NCBI GenBank assembly: GCA_963764305.1
Contig: CAVXSD010000001.1
Span: 62,001 to 126,000 of the forward strand
Length of the DNA stretch: 64,000 nt
Reading direction: 5' to 3'
From: Bog-473 sp963764305
Lineage (GTDB): Bacteria; Actinomycetota; Acidimicrobiia; Acidimicrobiales; RAAP-2
The translations under genes were made by a program, and so were the position numbers. Under the pieces are notes generated by a model. It ran no database searches. It saw only the letters and a list, made by a program, of their open reading frames with translations, and was not told the origin of the DNA. Numbering within the stretch: position 1 is the first letter of the stretch; the number at the start of each line of letters is the position of its first letter. Positions 18,685 to 27,426 of the stretch are shown piece after piece.

Positions 18685-19176
18685 GTGGACGCCGTCCCGC
18701 CCATCCGACCGGTCCGGCCCGACGAGCTGGTGCTGCTGCCTGACATCGAGTCCGCCGCCGACACCATGTTCGAGCGCCTCGGCATCGGGCCGCTGCCGGG
18801 CCCCGGCACAGTGGAGGAGTTCACCGCCGCGCTCGTCGTGTTGGTAGCCGCCGACCCGCCCGTGGGCCTGTGCCGCCTCGACGTCATCGCCGGCGGCGCC
18901 CATCTCGAGCAGCTCTCGGTCCTTCCCGACCACGCAGGACGAGGCGTCGGGCGCGCCCTCCTACTGGCCGGGTGCGACTGGGCCGCCGCCCACGGCTACG
19001 CCGAGCTCACCCTCGCCACCTACCGCGACGTGCCGTGGAACGGCCCGTTCTACGCCTCGGAGGGCTTCGTCGAGGTGGGCCCCGTCGACGAGTTCATGGT
19101 CGCCCACGGGCTCCCGCCCGAGGAGCCCATCATGTCCCGCTTCGGCGCCCGCGTCCTGATGTGCCGCCGCCTGTGA
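18685..19176 (+). CDS. GNAT-family N-acetyltransferase
   Basis: A 163-residue acetyltransferase. The acetyl-CoA-binding signature is LEQLSVLPDHAGRGVGRALLLAGCDWA; the C-terminal strand TLATYRDVPWNGPFYASEGFVEVG and the PEEPIMSRF ending are typical of actinobacterial small-molecule GNATs. The GTG at 18685 follows a TACCGT box by 6 nt, so the mRNA is probably leaderless. The 3' end overlaps the convergent DNA glycosylase gene by about 47 bases. The substrate is unknown. Confidence 0.85.
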   Translation: MDAVPPIRPVRPDELVLLPDIESAADTMFERLGIGPLPGPGTVEEFTAALVVLVAADPPVGLCRLDVIAGGAHLEQLSVLPDHAGRGVGRALLLAGCDWAAAHGYAELTLATYRDVPWNGPFYASEGFVEVGPVDEFMVAHGLPPEEPIMSRFGARVLMCRRL

Positions 19177-19747
19177 GCTCCGCGTAGCGGAAGCAGCCAA
19201 CGACGTGGTCGTTGACCAGTCCCGTCGCCTGCAGGTGGGCGTAGCAGATCGTCGGCCCGACGAAACCGAAACCGCGCCGCCGCAGGTCGGCGCTGACCGC
19301 CTCCGACTCGGCGGTGGCGGCCGGGAGCTGTCCCATGCGGCGCCACTTGTTGACGAGCGGCCGGCCACCGACGAAGCCCCAGATGTAGGAGTCGAAGGAG
19401 CCGAACTCCTCCTGCACCTCCAGGAAGGCGCGGGCATTGCGCACGGTGGCTTCGACCTTGGCCCGGTTGCGGATGATGCCGGGGTCGCCCAGCAGCTTCT
19501 CCACCCGGGCCGGCGTGAAGCGGGCCACCTTGGCGGGGTCGAAGCCGGCGAAGGCCTTGCGGTAGCCGGCCCGCCGCTTGAGGATCGTCGACCAGCTCAG
19601 GCCCGCCTGCGCACCCTCCAACACCAGGAACTCGAAGTGGGTGGGGTCGTCGTGCACGGGCACGCCCCACTCGGTGTCGTGGTACGCCGCCATCGCCGGA
19701 TCGCTCCCGGCCCACTCACAGCGCGTCGGCGTGTCGCTCTTGCTCAT
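19130..19747 (-). CDS. tag: DNA-3-methyladenine glycosylase I
   Basis: A 205-residue base-excision repair enzyme that removes 3-methyladenine. The TagI hallmarks are present: the N-terminal zinc Cys in TRCEWAGSDPAMAAYHDTEWG with its His, FEFLVLEGAQAGLSWSTIL, the IIRNRAKVEATVRNARAFL segment, and the C-terminal zinc pair in VNDHVVGCFR. The last about 18 residues extend past the usual end and overlap the convergent GNAT gene. The ATG overlaps the stop of the GNAT upstream (ATGA), and a TAGCGT box lies 6 nt before it, so an internal leaderless promoter is also possible. Confidence 0.92.
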   Translation of the reverse strand: MSKSDTPTRCEWAGSDPAMAAYHDTEWGVPVHDDPTHFEFLVLEGAQAGLSWSTILKRRAGYRKAFAGFDPAKVARFTPARVEKLLGDPGIIRNRAKVEATVRNARAFLEVQEEFGSFDSYIWGFVGGRPLVNKWRRMGQLPAATAESEAVSADLRRRGFGFVGPTICYAHLQATGLVNDHVVGCFRYAELTGGGTSGRGRRSGT

Positions 19748-20277
19748 GGCGTCACGCTAGGGGCGACCGGTGACGCCGTGACCCGGTAGAGGACGTGGCG
19801 CCGCAGCGGGCTGTTCTCGGGCAGGCGCGGGTGGTCGAAGTCGCTGTCGGGGTCGCGGAGCATGCCGATCCTCTCCATGACCGCCTGCGAGCGGGTGTTC
19901 AGCGTCGTGGTGAAGGCGATGATCTCGTCGAGGCCCACCTCGTCGAAGCCAAAGCGCAGCGAGGCCGCCGCGGCCTCAGTCGCGTAGCCGTGCCCCCAGT
20001 GGTCAGGATGCAGCCTCCACTCCACCTCCACCGCAGGCGCGCAGGGGAGCTCTGCCCGCACCCGGTGCAGCCCCACCATGCCCACGAAGGGCGCCCCGTC
20101 CGGCTCCTCGACCGCCCATGGACCCCATCCATCGCGCGCCACCTCCTCGCCGATGTGGTCGACGATGGTGTCGCTCTCGGCCCGGGTCGGCGACGACCCC
20201 AGGGACTCCACGACGAGGGGATGGGTGTTGAGCGCAAAGAACGGTGCCCGGTCCATGTCGGTGAACGGTCGCAGCAC
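19744..20277 (-). CDS. RimJ/RimL-type GNAT acetyltransferase
   Basis: A 177-residue GNAT of the ribosomal-protein/alanine acetyltransferase class: LRPFTDMDRAPFFALN, VGLHRVRAELPCAPAVEVEWRLHPDHWGHGYATEAAAASLRFGF, and FTTTLNTRSQAVMERIGM. The usual N-terminal RTARLVLRPF motif is present, but RTARL lies upstream of the only in-frame start codon (GTG 20277). So either the protein starts at VLRPF or the true start is obscured by a base error. It is coupled to tag by an ATGA overlap. Confidence 0.8.
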   Translation of the reverse strand: MLRPFTDMDRAPFFALNTHPLVVESLGSSPTRAESDTIVDHIGEEVARDGWGPWAVEEPDGAPFVGMVGLHRVRAELPCAPAVEVEWRLHPDHWGHGYATEAAAASLRFGFDEVGLDEIIAFTTTLNTRSQAVMERIGMLRDPDSDFDHPRLPENSPLRRHVLYRVTASPVAPSVTP

Positions 20278-20324
20278 GAGCCGCGCCGTCCTGACCGTCG
20301 GCCCGGCTCCCGATCCCGTCGTGG

Positions 20325-21998
20325 CTAGGCCCCCGAGGCGGTGGCGGCCTTGACCGCCGTCTCGGCCGCCCAGCGGTAGTCCGCCTTACCCGACGGCGAG
20401 CGCTGGATCTGCGTCACGAACACCACTTCCTTGGGCAGCTTGTAGCGGGCGATGTGGGCCGAGGCGTGCTCCACCACCGACGCGCTGTCGGTCGCCTGCC
20501 CCTCGGCCAGCTGCACCACGGCCACCACCTCCTGGCCCCAGCGCTCCGAGGGCCGCCCGGCCACCACGACGTCGGCGACGGCAGGGTGGCCGGCGATCGC
20601 CCGCTCCACCTCTTCGACGAAGATCTTCTCGCCGCCGGAGTTCACCGTCACAGAATCGCGCCCGAGCAATTGGATCTCGCCGTTGGCGAGATGCCGGGCC
20701 CGGTCCCCGGGGATGGAGTAGCGCACGCCGTCGATCACAGGAAAGGTGCGAGCCGTCTTTTCGGGATCACCGAGATACCCGAGCGGCACATTCCCCGTCT
20801 GGGCCAGCCAGCCGTTGCCCTCGTGCCCCGGCTCGAGCACGTGGCCAAAGGTCTCATCGGTGACGACCGTGCCCGGCCCGGGCAGGAACGTCCCGACCTC
20901 GACGTCGTCGACGGAGGTCACGTGCATTTGCGCGCCGGTCTCGGACGAGCCCGCCGAGTCGGAGATGACGAGGTTGGGGATGCGCTCGATCGCCATCGCC
21001 CGCACCGCCGGCGTGAGTGGCGCGCCGCCGTTGCCGACGGCGAAGAACGACGAGAGGTCATATGACTTCTTGTCGAGCTGCAGCAGGAGCGGGCGCAGCA
21101 CGGCGTCGCCCACGATCGTCATGGTGTTGCCCTTCTCCCGCTCGACGAGCCTCCAGACGTCATCAGGATCAACCCGTCGCGTCTCGTCGGGGAAGAGCAG
21201 CGTCGCCCCTTGCGCCATCAACATGAAACAGGCCCACTGGGCGGCACCGTGCATCAGCGGCGGCAGCACCACGAGGCGCAACGGGAAGCTGTCGGCCAGG
21301 CGCGTCGTGATGTCCTCGTAGCTGGTCACGACCTCCCACGTGCCGACCTTCCGCCCGCCCATGGCGGCCATGAAGATGTCGTGCTGGCGCCACAGCACGC
21401 CCTTGGGCATGCCAGTGGTGCCCCCCGTGTAGAGGACGTAGAGGTCGTCGGGAGACGGCTCGACCGGCGCGCCCTCGGGTGAGGATGCGGCCAGGGCCTC
21501 CTCGTACCACTCCGCCCCGGGAAGGAGTGGAGTGCCTGACTCGTCCCGGACCTGGAGCAGCACCTCGGGGGGCGAGTCCAGCGTGGGCAGCACCTCGGCC
21601 AGCGTCGGTGCGAGTGACGAGTGCAGGATCATTCCACGGGGCCGGGCGTCGTCGAGGAGGTACTGCAGCTCCTCGCCGACGTAGCGATAGTTGACGTTGA
21701 ACGGGGCCACGCGGGCCCCGTACGAGCCCAGCATCCCCTCGAGATACTCGTTGCCGTTGTAGAGCGCGAGGGCTAGGTGATCCTGGCCCGACTCCCACCC
21801 CTGGAGGTCGGCGCGCTCGCGGTTGAGGCCGAGGCCGCGGCCGTGAAGGTACGAGGCGAGGCGGCGCGAGCGCTCGGAGACCTGCCCGTAGGTCAGGCGG
21901 CGGTCCCGCCACACGATGCACTCCCGGTCGGCCAGGGTCTCGACGAGCGTGTCGAAGGCCTTGGCCAGGTTGAACTGGGTCGCTGGGGTCTGGGGCAC
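20325..21998 (-). CDS. Acyl-CoA synthetase (AMP-forming), fatty-acid-CoA ligase-like
   Basis: A protein of about 557 residues of the ANL superfamily. The AMP-binding P-loop LYTGGTTGMPKG, the SDSAGSSETG segment (A5 region), PGDRARHLANGEIQLLGRD (A7/A8 hinge), and the C-terminal catalytic Lys in SPSGKADYRWA are all visible. It activates a carboxylic acid via acyl-AMP to an acyl-CoA; the neighbours (aldehyde dehydrogenase and SDR on the other strand) suggest catabolism of an alcohol or aldehyde. I chose the GTG at 21998 (VPQTPATQFNLAKAF), where homology starts; an in-frame start at 22073 exists. Confidence 0.88.
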   Translation of the reverse strand: MPQTPATQFNLAKAFDTLVETLADRECIVWRDRRLTYGQVSERSRRLASYLHGRGLGLNRERADLQGWESGQDHLALALYNGNEYLEGMLGSYGARVAPFNVNYRYVGEELQYLLDDARPRGMILHSSLAPTLAEVLPTLDSPPEVLLQVRDESGTPLLPGAEWYEEALAASSPEGAPVEPSPDDLYVLYTGGTTGMPKGVLWRQHDIFMAAMGGRKVGTWEVVTSYEDITTRLADSFPLRLVVLPPLMHGAAQWACFMLMAQGATLLFPDETRRVDPDDVWRLVEREKGNTMTIVGDAVLRPLLLQLDKKSYDLSSFFAVGNGGAPLTPAVRAMAIERIPNLVISDSAGSSETGAQMHVTSVDDVEVGTFLPGPGTVVTDETFGHVLEPGHEGNGWLAQTGNVPLGYLGDPEKTARTFPVIDGVRYSIPGDRARHLANGEIQLLGRDSVTVNSGGEKIFVEEVERAIAGHPAVADVVVAGRPSERWGQEVVAVVQLAEGQATDSASVVEHASAHIARYKLPKEVVFVTQIQRSPSGKADYRWAAETAVKAATASGA

Positions 21999-22083
21999 GG
22001 CCTCGCACTGTATCGGCGGGCCCCGCTCCCCATGACGCCGACGGTTCGGGGGCGGACCGCTCGCCATCGGCAAAGATCACGGC

Positions 22084-23436
22084 GTGGACGTCCGCAACCC
22101 CGCCACCGGTGAGGTCATCAGAAGAGTCGAGGGGCTGACGGCGGACGAGACCGACGCCGCCATCGAGCGGGCCGCCGCCGCCTTCGGCCCCTGGCGGGCC
22201 ATACCGCCGGGGGACCGGGCCCGCCTGCTGCGGCGCTTCGCCGAAGCCGTGGACGCGCACGGCGAGGAGTTGGCCGCGCTCGAGGTGGCCAACGCCGGCC
22301 ACGTGATCGGGAACGCGCGCTGGGAGGCGGGCAACGTGCGCGACGTGCTCGAGTTCTACGCCGGCGCCCCCGAGCGCCAGAGCGGCCGGCAGATCCCGGT
22401 GCCCGGCGGCCTCGACGTCACCTTCTACGAGCCGCTGGGGGTCGTCGGCATCATCGTGCCCTGGAACTTCCCGATGGCCATCGCCGGCTGGGGCTTCGCC
22501 CCCGCCCTGGCCGCGGGGAACACCGTCGTCCTCAAACCGGCCGAGCTGACCCCGCTCAGCGCGCTGCGCATCGGGGAGCTCGCGCTCGAGGCGGGGCTGC
22601 CCAAGGGTGTCCTGCAGATCCTGCCCGGCAAGGGCAGCGTGGTGGGGGAGCGCTTCGTGGCCCACCCCGCCGTGCGCAAGGTGTGCTTCACGGGCTCGAC
22701 CGAGGTGGGGCGTTCCGTCATGGCCGGGTGCGCCCAGCAGATCAAGCGCGTCACGCTCGAGCTCGGCGGCAAGAGCGCCAACATCGTCTTCGCCGACGCC
22801 GATCTCGAGCTGGCGGCGGCGCGGGCGCCCTACGGCGTGTTCGACAACGCGGGCCAGGACTGCTGCGCCCGCTCGCGGATCTTGGTGCAGCGCAGCGTCT
22901 ACGAGCGCTTCATGGCGCTGCTCGAGCCCGCGGTCGCCGGCGTGGTGGTGGGTGACCCCACGCTCGAGGCGACGGAGATGGGCCCGCTCATCTCCGAAGC
23001 CCACCTGGCCAGCGTCGCTGCGTTCGTGCCTGCCGATGCCCCGGTGGCGCTTCGGGGCGCCTGCCCCGACGGTCCGGGGAACTGGTTCGCCCCGACCGTG
23101 CTGGCCCCCATGGACCCGGGCGCGCCCGCCGCCACCGAGGAGATCTTCGGGCCCGTGGTCGTGGTGATCCCCTTCGAGGACGAGGCCGACGCCGTCCGGC
23201 TGGCCAACGACACCCCGTACGGGCTGTCCGGCTCGCTGTGGACGCGCGATGTCGGCCGGGCGCTGCGCGTGGCCCGGGCCGTCGACACGGGGACGCTGTC
23301 GGTCAACTCGCACTCGTCGGTGCGCTACTGGACGCCGTTCGGCGGCGTGAAGCAATCGGGAATCGGGAGAGAGCTCGGCCCCGACGCGCTCGAGGCGTTC
23401 TGCGACGTGAAGAACGTCTTCATCAGCTCGGAATAG
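22084..23436 (+). CDS. Aldehyde dehydrogenase (NAD-dependent)
   Basis: A 450-residue ALDH-superfamily enzyme, slightly shorter at the N-terminus than usual. It has VPWNFPMAIAGWGFAPALAAGNTVVLKPAE, FTGSTEVGRSVM, the general base Glu in LELGGKSANIVF, and the catalytic Cys in NAGQDCCARSR (two adjacent Cys). The C-terminus has EEIFGPVVVVIPF and PFGGVKQSGIGRELG. It oxidises an aldehyde to an acid, which the divergent acyl-CoA synthetase could activate. The start is GTG 22084; the next gene follows by 7 bases. Confidence 0.9.
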   Translation: MDVRNPATGEVIRRVEGLTADETDAAIERAAAAFGPWRAIPPGDRARLLRRFAEAVDAHGEELAALEVANAGHVIGNARWEAGNVRDVLEFYAGAPERQSGRQIPVPGGLDVTFYEPLGVVGIIVPWNFPMAIAGWGFAPALAAGNTVVLKPAELTPLSALRIGELALEAGLPKGVLQILPGKGSVVGERFVAHPAVRKVCFTGSTEVGRSVMAGCAQQIKRVTLELGGKSANIVFADADLELAAARAPYGVFDNAGQDCCARSRILVQRSVYERFMALLEPAVAGVVVGDPTLEATEMGPLISEAHLASVAAFVPADAPVALRGACPDGPGNWFAPTVLAPMDPGAPAATEEIFGPVVVVIPFEDEADAVRLANDTPYGLSGSLWTRDVGRALRVARAVDTGTLSVNSHSSVRYWTPFGGVKQSGIGRELGPDALEAFCDVKNVFISSE

Positions 23437-23443
23437 GAGGAAC

Positions 23444-24229
23444 ATGAGCGACCCGACTCCGTACGCCCACCGCCTCGCTGGGCGCGTGGCGGTCGTCACT
23501 GGTGGCGCCAGCGGCATCGGAAGGGCAATGTGCGAACGCTTCGCCAGCGAGGGTGCCTCGGTGGCGGTGGTGGACGTCGACGAGGACGCCGGCGGCGCGG
23601 TGGCCGCGTCGGTCGACGGTCTGTTCGTCCGGGCCGACGTCACGTCCTCCGACGAGGTGGAGGCCCTGTATGCCGAGGTCGCCTCCCAATTTGGCGGGAT
23701 CGACGTCTGCTGCAACAACGCCGGCATCAGCCCGGCCGACGACGACTCCATCCTCGAGACCGGGATCGACGCCTGGGAGCGCGTGCAGCGGGTCAACCTC
23801 ACGTCGGTGTACCTGTGCTGCAAGCACGCGCTGCCGCACCTGCTCGCCCGGGGCAAGGGGTCGATCATCAACACAGCGTCGTTCGTCGCCGTCATGGGCG
23901 CGGCGACCAGCCAGGTCAGCTACACCGCATCCAAGGGCGGAGTGCTGGCCATGTCGCGTGAGCTCGGCGTGCAGTTCGCGCGCCAGGGCGTGCGGGTCAA
24001 TGCGCTCTGCCCGGGGCCGGTGAACACGCCGCTGCTGCAGGAGCTCTTCGCCAAGGACCCCGAGCGGGCGGCCCGGCGCCTGGTGCACATCCCGATGGGC
24101 CGCTTCGGAGAGGCCACGGAGATCGCCGCCGCCGCCGCCTTCCTGGCCTCCGACGACTCGTCCTTCATGACCGCCTCGACCTTCCTGGTCGACGGCGGGA
24201 TCTCGGGGGCCTACGTCACGCCGCTGTAG
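23444..24229 (+). CDS. SDR-family NAD(P)-dependent oxidoreductase
   Basis: A 261-residue classical SDR: GRVAVVTGGASGIGRAMCERF at the N-terminus, DVDEDAGG (NAD-preferring Asp), NNAGISPADDDSIL, the catalytic YTASKGGVLAMSREL, and the C-terminal FLVDGGISGAYVTPL. A good ribosome binding site (aggagg) precedes the ATG at 23444. It lies 7 bases after the aldehyde dehydrogenase and likely forms an alcohol-to-aldehyde-to-acid pathway with it. The substrate is unknown. Confidence 0.9.
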   Translation: MSDPTPYAHRLAGRVAVVTGGASGIGRAMCERFASEGASVAVVDVDEDAGGAVAASVDGLFVRADVTSSDEVEALYAEVASQFGGIDVCCNNAGISPADDDSILETGIDAWERVQRVNLTSVYLCCKHALPHLLARGKGSIINTASFVAVMGAATSQVSYTASKGGVLAMSRELGVQFARQGVRVNALCPGPVNTPLLQELFAKDPERAARRLVHIPMGRFGEATEIAAAAAFLASDDSSFMTASTFLVDGGISGAYVTPL

Positions 24230-24234
24230 GCCCG

Positions 24235-24929
24235 TCAGCCCCCGAGGCCGGTCCGCAGGTCCTCGAGCTCCTGGCGGAGGCGGGTCACGTCGGCTCTGAG
24301 GCCGCTGAGCTCAGCTTCCACATCGTGGAGGCGGTCGCCGAGTGGGCGGCTCCCGCTGCCGGACTGGGGTAATGACGCAGCGACGTCCGTGGCTGTGCCG
24401 GCGTCGGCCTGTGCGTCGATGCGCGAGGGGACAGGTTCGGGGTCATGGAGCGGGCTGGCCCAGCGCTCCTCCTTCTGGCCCGGGCGGCGCCCGACGTTGG
24501 CGGCCAGCGGCTCGTCGCGTGAGGCCAGCAGGTCCAGCTCGTGCTCGATCTCGTCGAGCCTGTCGAACTGGGTCATGCGCTCAGTCCGGATGCGCAGCTC
24601 GCCGGCCGTCTGCGGCCCTCGCAACAGGAGCACGGACAAGATGGCGCACTGCCGCGCATCGAGCCCCAGCGTTTCCTCCAGCACCTGGCGGTAGCGGACG
24701 ACCGAGCGGCCGTGCGAGGGCAGCACGAAGCGGACCAGTCGCTGGTCCTTGAGCTCATCAGGGCGCCCAGCACCGTCGTCTCGTCGTAGCTGACGACCGG
24801 CTCCCGGTTCGAGGTCTGGTTGCAGGCGGCCACGAGGGCGTTGATGGTGAGCGGGTACTGCTGGGGCGTCGTGAGGGCCTTCTCCACCAGCGAGCCCAGC
24901 ACCCGCGCACACTCCGGGCTCAACTGCAT
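24235..24929 (-). CDS. YceH-type DUF480 protein, frameshifted
   Basis: About 231 residues after repair, a tandem winged-helix protein of the UPF0502/DUF480 family. The N-terminal signature MQLSPECARVLGSLVEKALTTP and LTINALVAACNQTSNREPV is followed by a frame break near 24762 (one G missing), then ELKDQRLVRFVLPSHGRSVVRYRQ and AILSVLLLRGPQTAGELRIRTERM. The C-terminus ends in a heptad-like coiled coil (LGDRLHDVEAELSGLRADVTRLRQELEDLRTGL). The function is unknown; DNA binding is suggested by the fold. In-frame ATGs at 24941 and 24953 are alternative starts. Confidence 0.84.
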
Positions 24930-25621
24930 GGCAGGGAGCATACGGGCCGCCAAAAACGAGCTCCGCCGCCCGGATCAGCCCGGCCCGGAGTTCGGGTGGT
25001 GCCGCCGGACGGCCCGAAACCGAGGTGAGCCACGGACACCGGACGAGGGGTGGCTGCTGGCCTCCGGTCGACCTCACCATGGGGAAGAACTGGGGACGGA
25101 AGCGCCGCGGGTTGGGGATGACGCGGAGAAAGGTGGGGAGAACATCTGGATTTCGCGAATCGGCATTGACCTCGGATCACGGCAGGCGCACTGTGTCTCC
25201 AGTTCGGAGACAAGAGCCCGCCGAACCTCAAGCGAGCACCGAAAGGTGGGAGCGAGGGAAGCCCGAAGTGAAGCCGCAAGGCGGAACGGGGGGAAGCCGA
25301 GAGAACGCTGCAGAGCGGGATCGAGGAAAGGGAGCACGTCCCGCAAGGGGAGTGTGACCGGAGTGGGCAGGAGACTCCGAATGATGATGGTCCGTGGTGC
25401 GTCACGGTGGCTTCCCTGGAGTCGCCGGGACCGGCTCGGGCGGGGTTGTCCGACACGACCCCGGCACGGTGCCAGCGGCCCATCGCTGACGTGGCCCCGA
25501 GGAGCACGGGAGGCTTCGGCCGAGCGGTTACTCGGGGTTGCGTCGCGTCCGGGGCCTGTGTTCCGTTCTCTTCCCATATGGGGTAACGCCGCTGGAACGA
25601 TCCCGGCGGAAGCCCTCGATC
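24930..25621. other. Gene-free stretch of about 690 bases, purine-rich, many hairpins
   Basis: No convincing protein-coding frame exists on either strand. A minus-strand frame at 25074-25577 has no recognisable motif and overlaps the hairpin cluster. The central part (25190-25380) holds a dense set of GNRA-capped hairpins, listed separately. The rest, including 25400-25620, shows nothing I recognise. Confidence 0.6.
25194..25380. ncRNA. Candidate structured RNA with three GNRA-tetraloop hairpins
   Basis: Read on the plus strand: TGTCTCC-AGTTC-GGAGACA (25194-25212), CACC-GAAA-GGTG (25237-25248), GCC-GCAA-GGC (25273-25282), TCCC-GCAA-GGGG (25339-25350), and CGGAGT-N9-ACTCCG near 25359-25379. 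An alternative GTTCGG/CCGAAC pairing spans 25202-25226. Three tetraloops of the GNRA class in 110 bases is strong for a folded RNA, and the purine-rich GAGGAAAGGG-type linkers resemble group II intron or other large ribozyme joints. I could not find a domain V, a reverse transcriptase, RNase P or tmRNA signatures. The strand is uncertain (plus favoured because the GNRA loops are on it). Confidence 0.35.
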
Positions 25622-26503
25622 TCAGAGAAGGGAGGCCCAGAGCCCGGCGGGCCGCTCACCGGCCCCCACCTGGCGGTTGAGCTCGGCCTGGACCAGGTAG
25701 AGGTCATCGGGATGCGTCACCCCGATGCAGCGGCCCTGCGCCGGCAGCACGGTGAACGTGCTGGAGGCGAGCGACGCCGCCACCACCTCGGGGAGGAGGA
25801 CCTCGGCCTCCTCGGAGGCGTCGACGGCGGCGTCCATGGCCGCCTGGAGGGTCTTGTGGAACACCGGCGTGAACCCCCACAGGTTCATCGAGACCCGGGC
25901 GTCGGGCGACAGCGTGGCGGGCTCCCGCCCGTCCCCGGCGACGAACCCTCCCTCGGGGGTTCGGGTCACCTGGCGGCGCTCGTCCACCCCGAGGAGCTCG
26001 CCGTCGTCTCCCACGCGGCAGATGCCGCGGGTGACCGGTGACGAGCCGATCACGGCGTCGGCCAGCCGGTAGCCCACCAGGGCGTTGGTGTCGGCGTCGG
26101 CGATGGCGGCGGCCCTCAGGTGCTCCGCCAGTTGCGCGCAGGCGGCCCTCCCATAGATGTCGTCGGCGTTGCCCACACCGTACGGGGCATCACCAATGTG
26201 CTCGGAAGCGCTCAGGACGGCGTGCACGGTGCCCAGAGGCGCCGGTTGGACGGCGAAGCGCGCGTCGACCGCGTCCGGCCACGTGTGCTCGACGTGGTAG
26301 CGGATAGCCGGACCGGTTTCCGGTCCGAGAACCAGGACGATGGTGCCGAAGCCGGCGGCCAGCGCGTCGGAGGCCACCAGGTCGATCACCGCCTCGCCGC
26401 GCGAGCCCACCGGCGCCAGCGGCTTGCAGCCGCCGTACCGCCTGGCCCGCCCGGCCGCCAGGATCACCAGCGCCAGGTCCGCCCCACCCGCCTCTTCGGT
26501 CAT
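25622..26503 (-). CDS. Nucleotidyltransferase (sugar-phosphate NTP transferase-like)
   Basis: A 293-residue protein with a GT-A-like nucleotidyltransferase core. The N-terminal nucleotide loop is LALVILAAGRARRYGGCKPLAPVG; FAVQPAPLGTVHAVLSA and the metal-binding GNADDIYG follow, with VSMNLWGFTPVF further on. It resembles GlmU/RmlA/MobA-like enzymes, but the substrate cannot be told. The ATG at 26503 overlaps the KAS III stop (ATGA). Being last in a coupled operon with thiolase and KAS III is unusual. Confidence 0.8.
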   Translation of the reverse strand: MTEEAGGADLALVILAAGRARRYGGCKPLAPVGSRGEAVIDLVASDALAAGFGTIVLVLGPETGPAIRYHVEHTWPDAVDARFAVQPAPLGTVHAVLSASEHIGDAPYGVGNADDIYGRAACAQLAEHLRAAAIADADTNALVGYRLADAVIGSSPVTRGICRVGDDGELLGVDERRQVTRTPEGGFVAGDGREPATLSPDARVSMNLWGFTPVFHKTLQAAMDAAVDASEEAEVLLPEVVAASLASSTFTVLPAQGRCIGVTHPDDLYLVQAELNRQVGAGERPAGLWASLL

Positions 26504-27426
26504 GCGCTCCAGCGGAAGACCGCGCTGGCCCAGGTCATTCCCCCGCCGAATCCCGTCAGCAGGAGGTGGTCGCCTTCGTTGACACGGCCGGACTCGATGG
26601 AGTCGTACAGGGCCAGCGGGATGGAGGCCGACGAGGTGTTGCCGTAACGGCCGATGACGATGGCGGTGCGCTCCTCGGGGATGCCGAGGCGCTGGCAGAC
26701 AGCCTGGATGATGCGCACGTTCGCCTGGTGGGGCACCATGAGAGATATGTCGTCGGGACCGAGGCCGGCGTCGGCCATGGCCCGCTCGGCCGACTCGACC
26801 ACGACGCGGACGGCCCGGCGGAAGACCTCCTTGCCGTCCATGAAGAGCGTCCCGCCGTGCTCGCATTTGAGCAGGTGACGGAGGGACCCGTCCGAGTTCA
26901 TGTTCCAGCTGAGCAGGCTGCCGGGACCGTCGACCGGCTCGACGACGACGGCGCCCGCCCCGTCGCCCACGATGATGGCGATCTTGCGGTCGTCCATGTC
27001 GGTGATGCGCGACAGCGTCTCGGATCCGACAAGCAGGACGGGTCCCGAGCCGATGGCGATGAGGCCGGCCACGGTGACGAGGCCGTAGACGAAGCCGGAG
27101 CAGGCGGCGTTGAGGTCGAACGCCCCGCCGTGCATGCCGATGCCGTGTTGCACGCTGGGTGCGGTGCCGGGGACGATGCCGTCCGGCGTGGTCGTGGCGA
27201 GCACGAGGTGGTCGATCTCATCGGCGGTCCGGCCGGCCCGGGACAAGGCGGCCGTGGCCGCCTCGATGGCCAGGCCCGAGGTGGTCCCGCCGATGTGGCG
27301 CTCGCGGATACCCGTGCGCTCGACGATCCAGGCGTCGGAGGTGTCGAGGTTGACCGCCATGTCGTCGTTGGTGACGACCTTGTCCGGTACCGCGATGCCC
27401 CAGCCGGTGATCTTGATGCCCGTCAC
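26500..27426 (-). CDS. 3-oxoacyl-ACP synthase III (KAS III)-like
   Basis: A 308-residue FabH-family condensing enzyme with a complete Cys-His-Asn triad: Cys in DLNAACSGFVYGL, His in MVPHQANVRIIQ, and Asn in GRYGNTSSASIPLAL. The N-terminus MTGIKITGWGIAVPDKVVTNDDM and WIVERTGIRERHI is standard, as is LLTGFGGGMTWAS at the C-terminus. It could prime fatty acid synthesis or carry out a specialised Claisen condensation. The GTG overlaps the thiolase stop (GTGA) and its stop overlaps the nucleotidyltransferase ATG; the operon context favours a specialised role. Confidence 0.9.
   Translation of the reverse strand: MTGIKITGWGIAVPDKVVTNDDMAVNLDTSDAWIVERTGIRERHIGGTTSGLAIEAATAALSRAGRTADEIDHLVLATTTPDGIVPGTAPSVQHGIGMHGGAFDLNAACSGFVYGLVTVAGLIAIGSGPVLLVGSETLSRITDMDDRKIAIIVGDGAGAVVVEPVDGPGSLLSWNMNSDGSLRHLLKCEHGGTLFMDGKEVFRRAVRVVVESAERAMADAGLGPDDISLMVPHQANVRIIQAVCQRLGIPEERTAIVIGRYGNTSSASIPLALYDSIESGRVNEGDHLLLTGFGGGMTWASAVFRWSA

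Noticed and set aside
21169..23895. A 908-codon minus-strand frame opposite the aldehyde dehydrogenase
   Set aside because: Low-complexity shadow of GC-rich coding DNA; the ALDH and SDR on the plus strand are complete.
25190..25400. Group II intron, RNase P RNA or tmRNA
   Set aside because: No domain V, no reverse transcriptase, no RNase P core and no tag sequence could be found; kept only as an unassigned structured RNA.
25074..25577. A 167-codon minus-strand frame in the gene-free region
   Set aside because: Composition odd, no known motif, and it overlaps the GNRA hairpin cluster.
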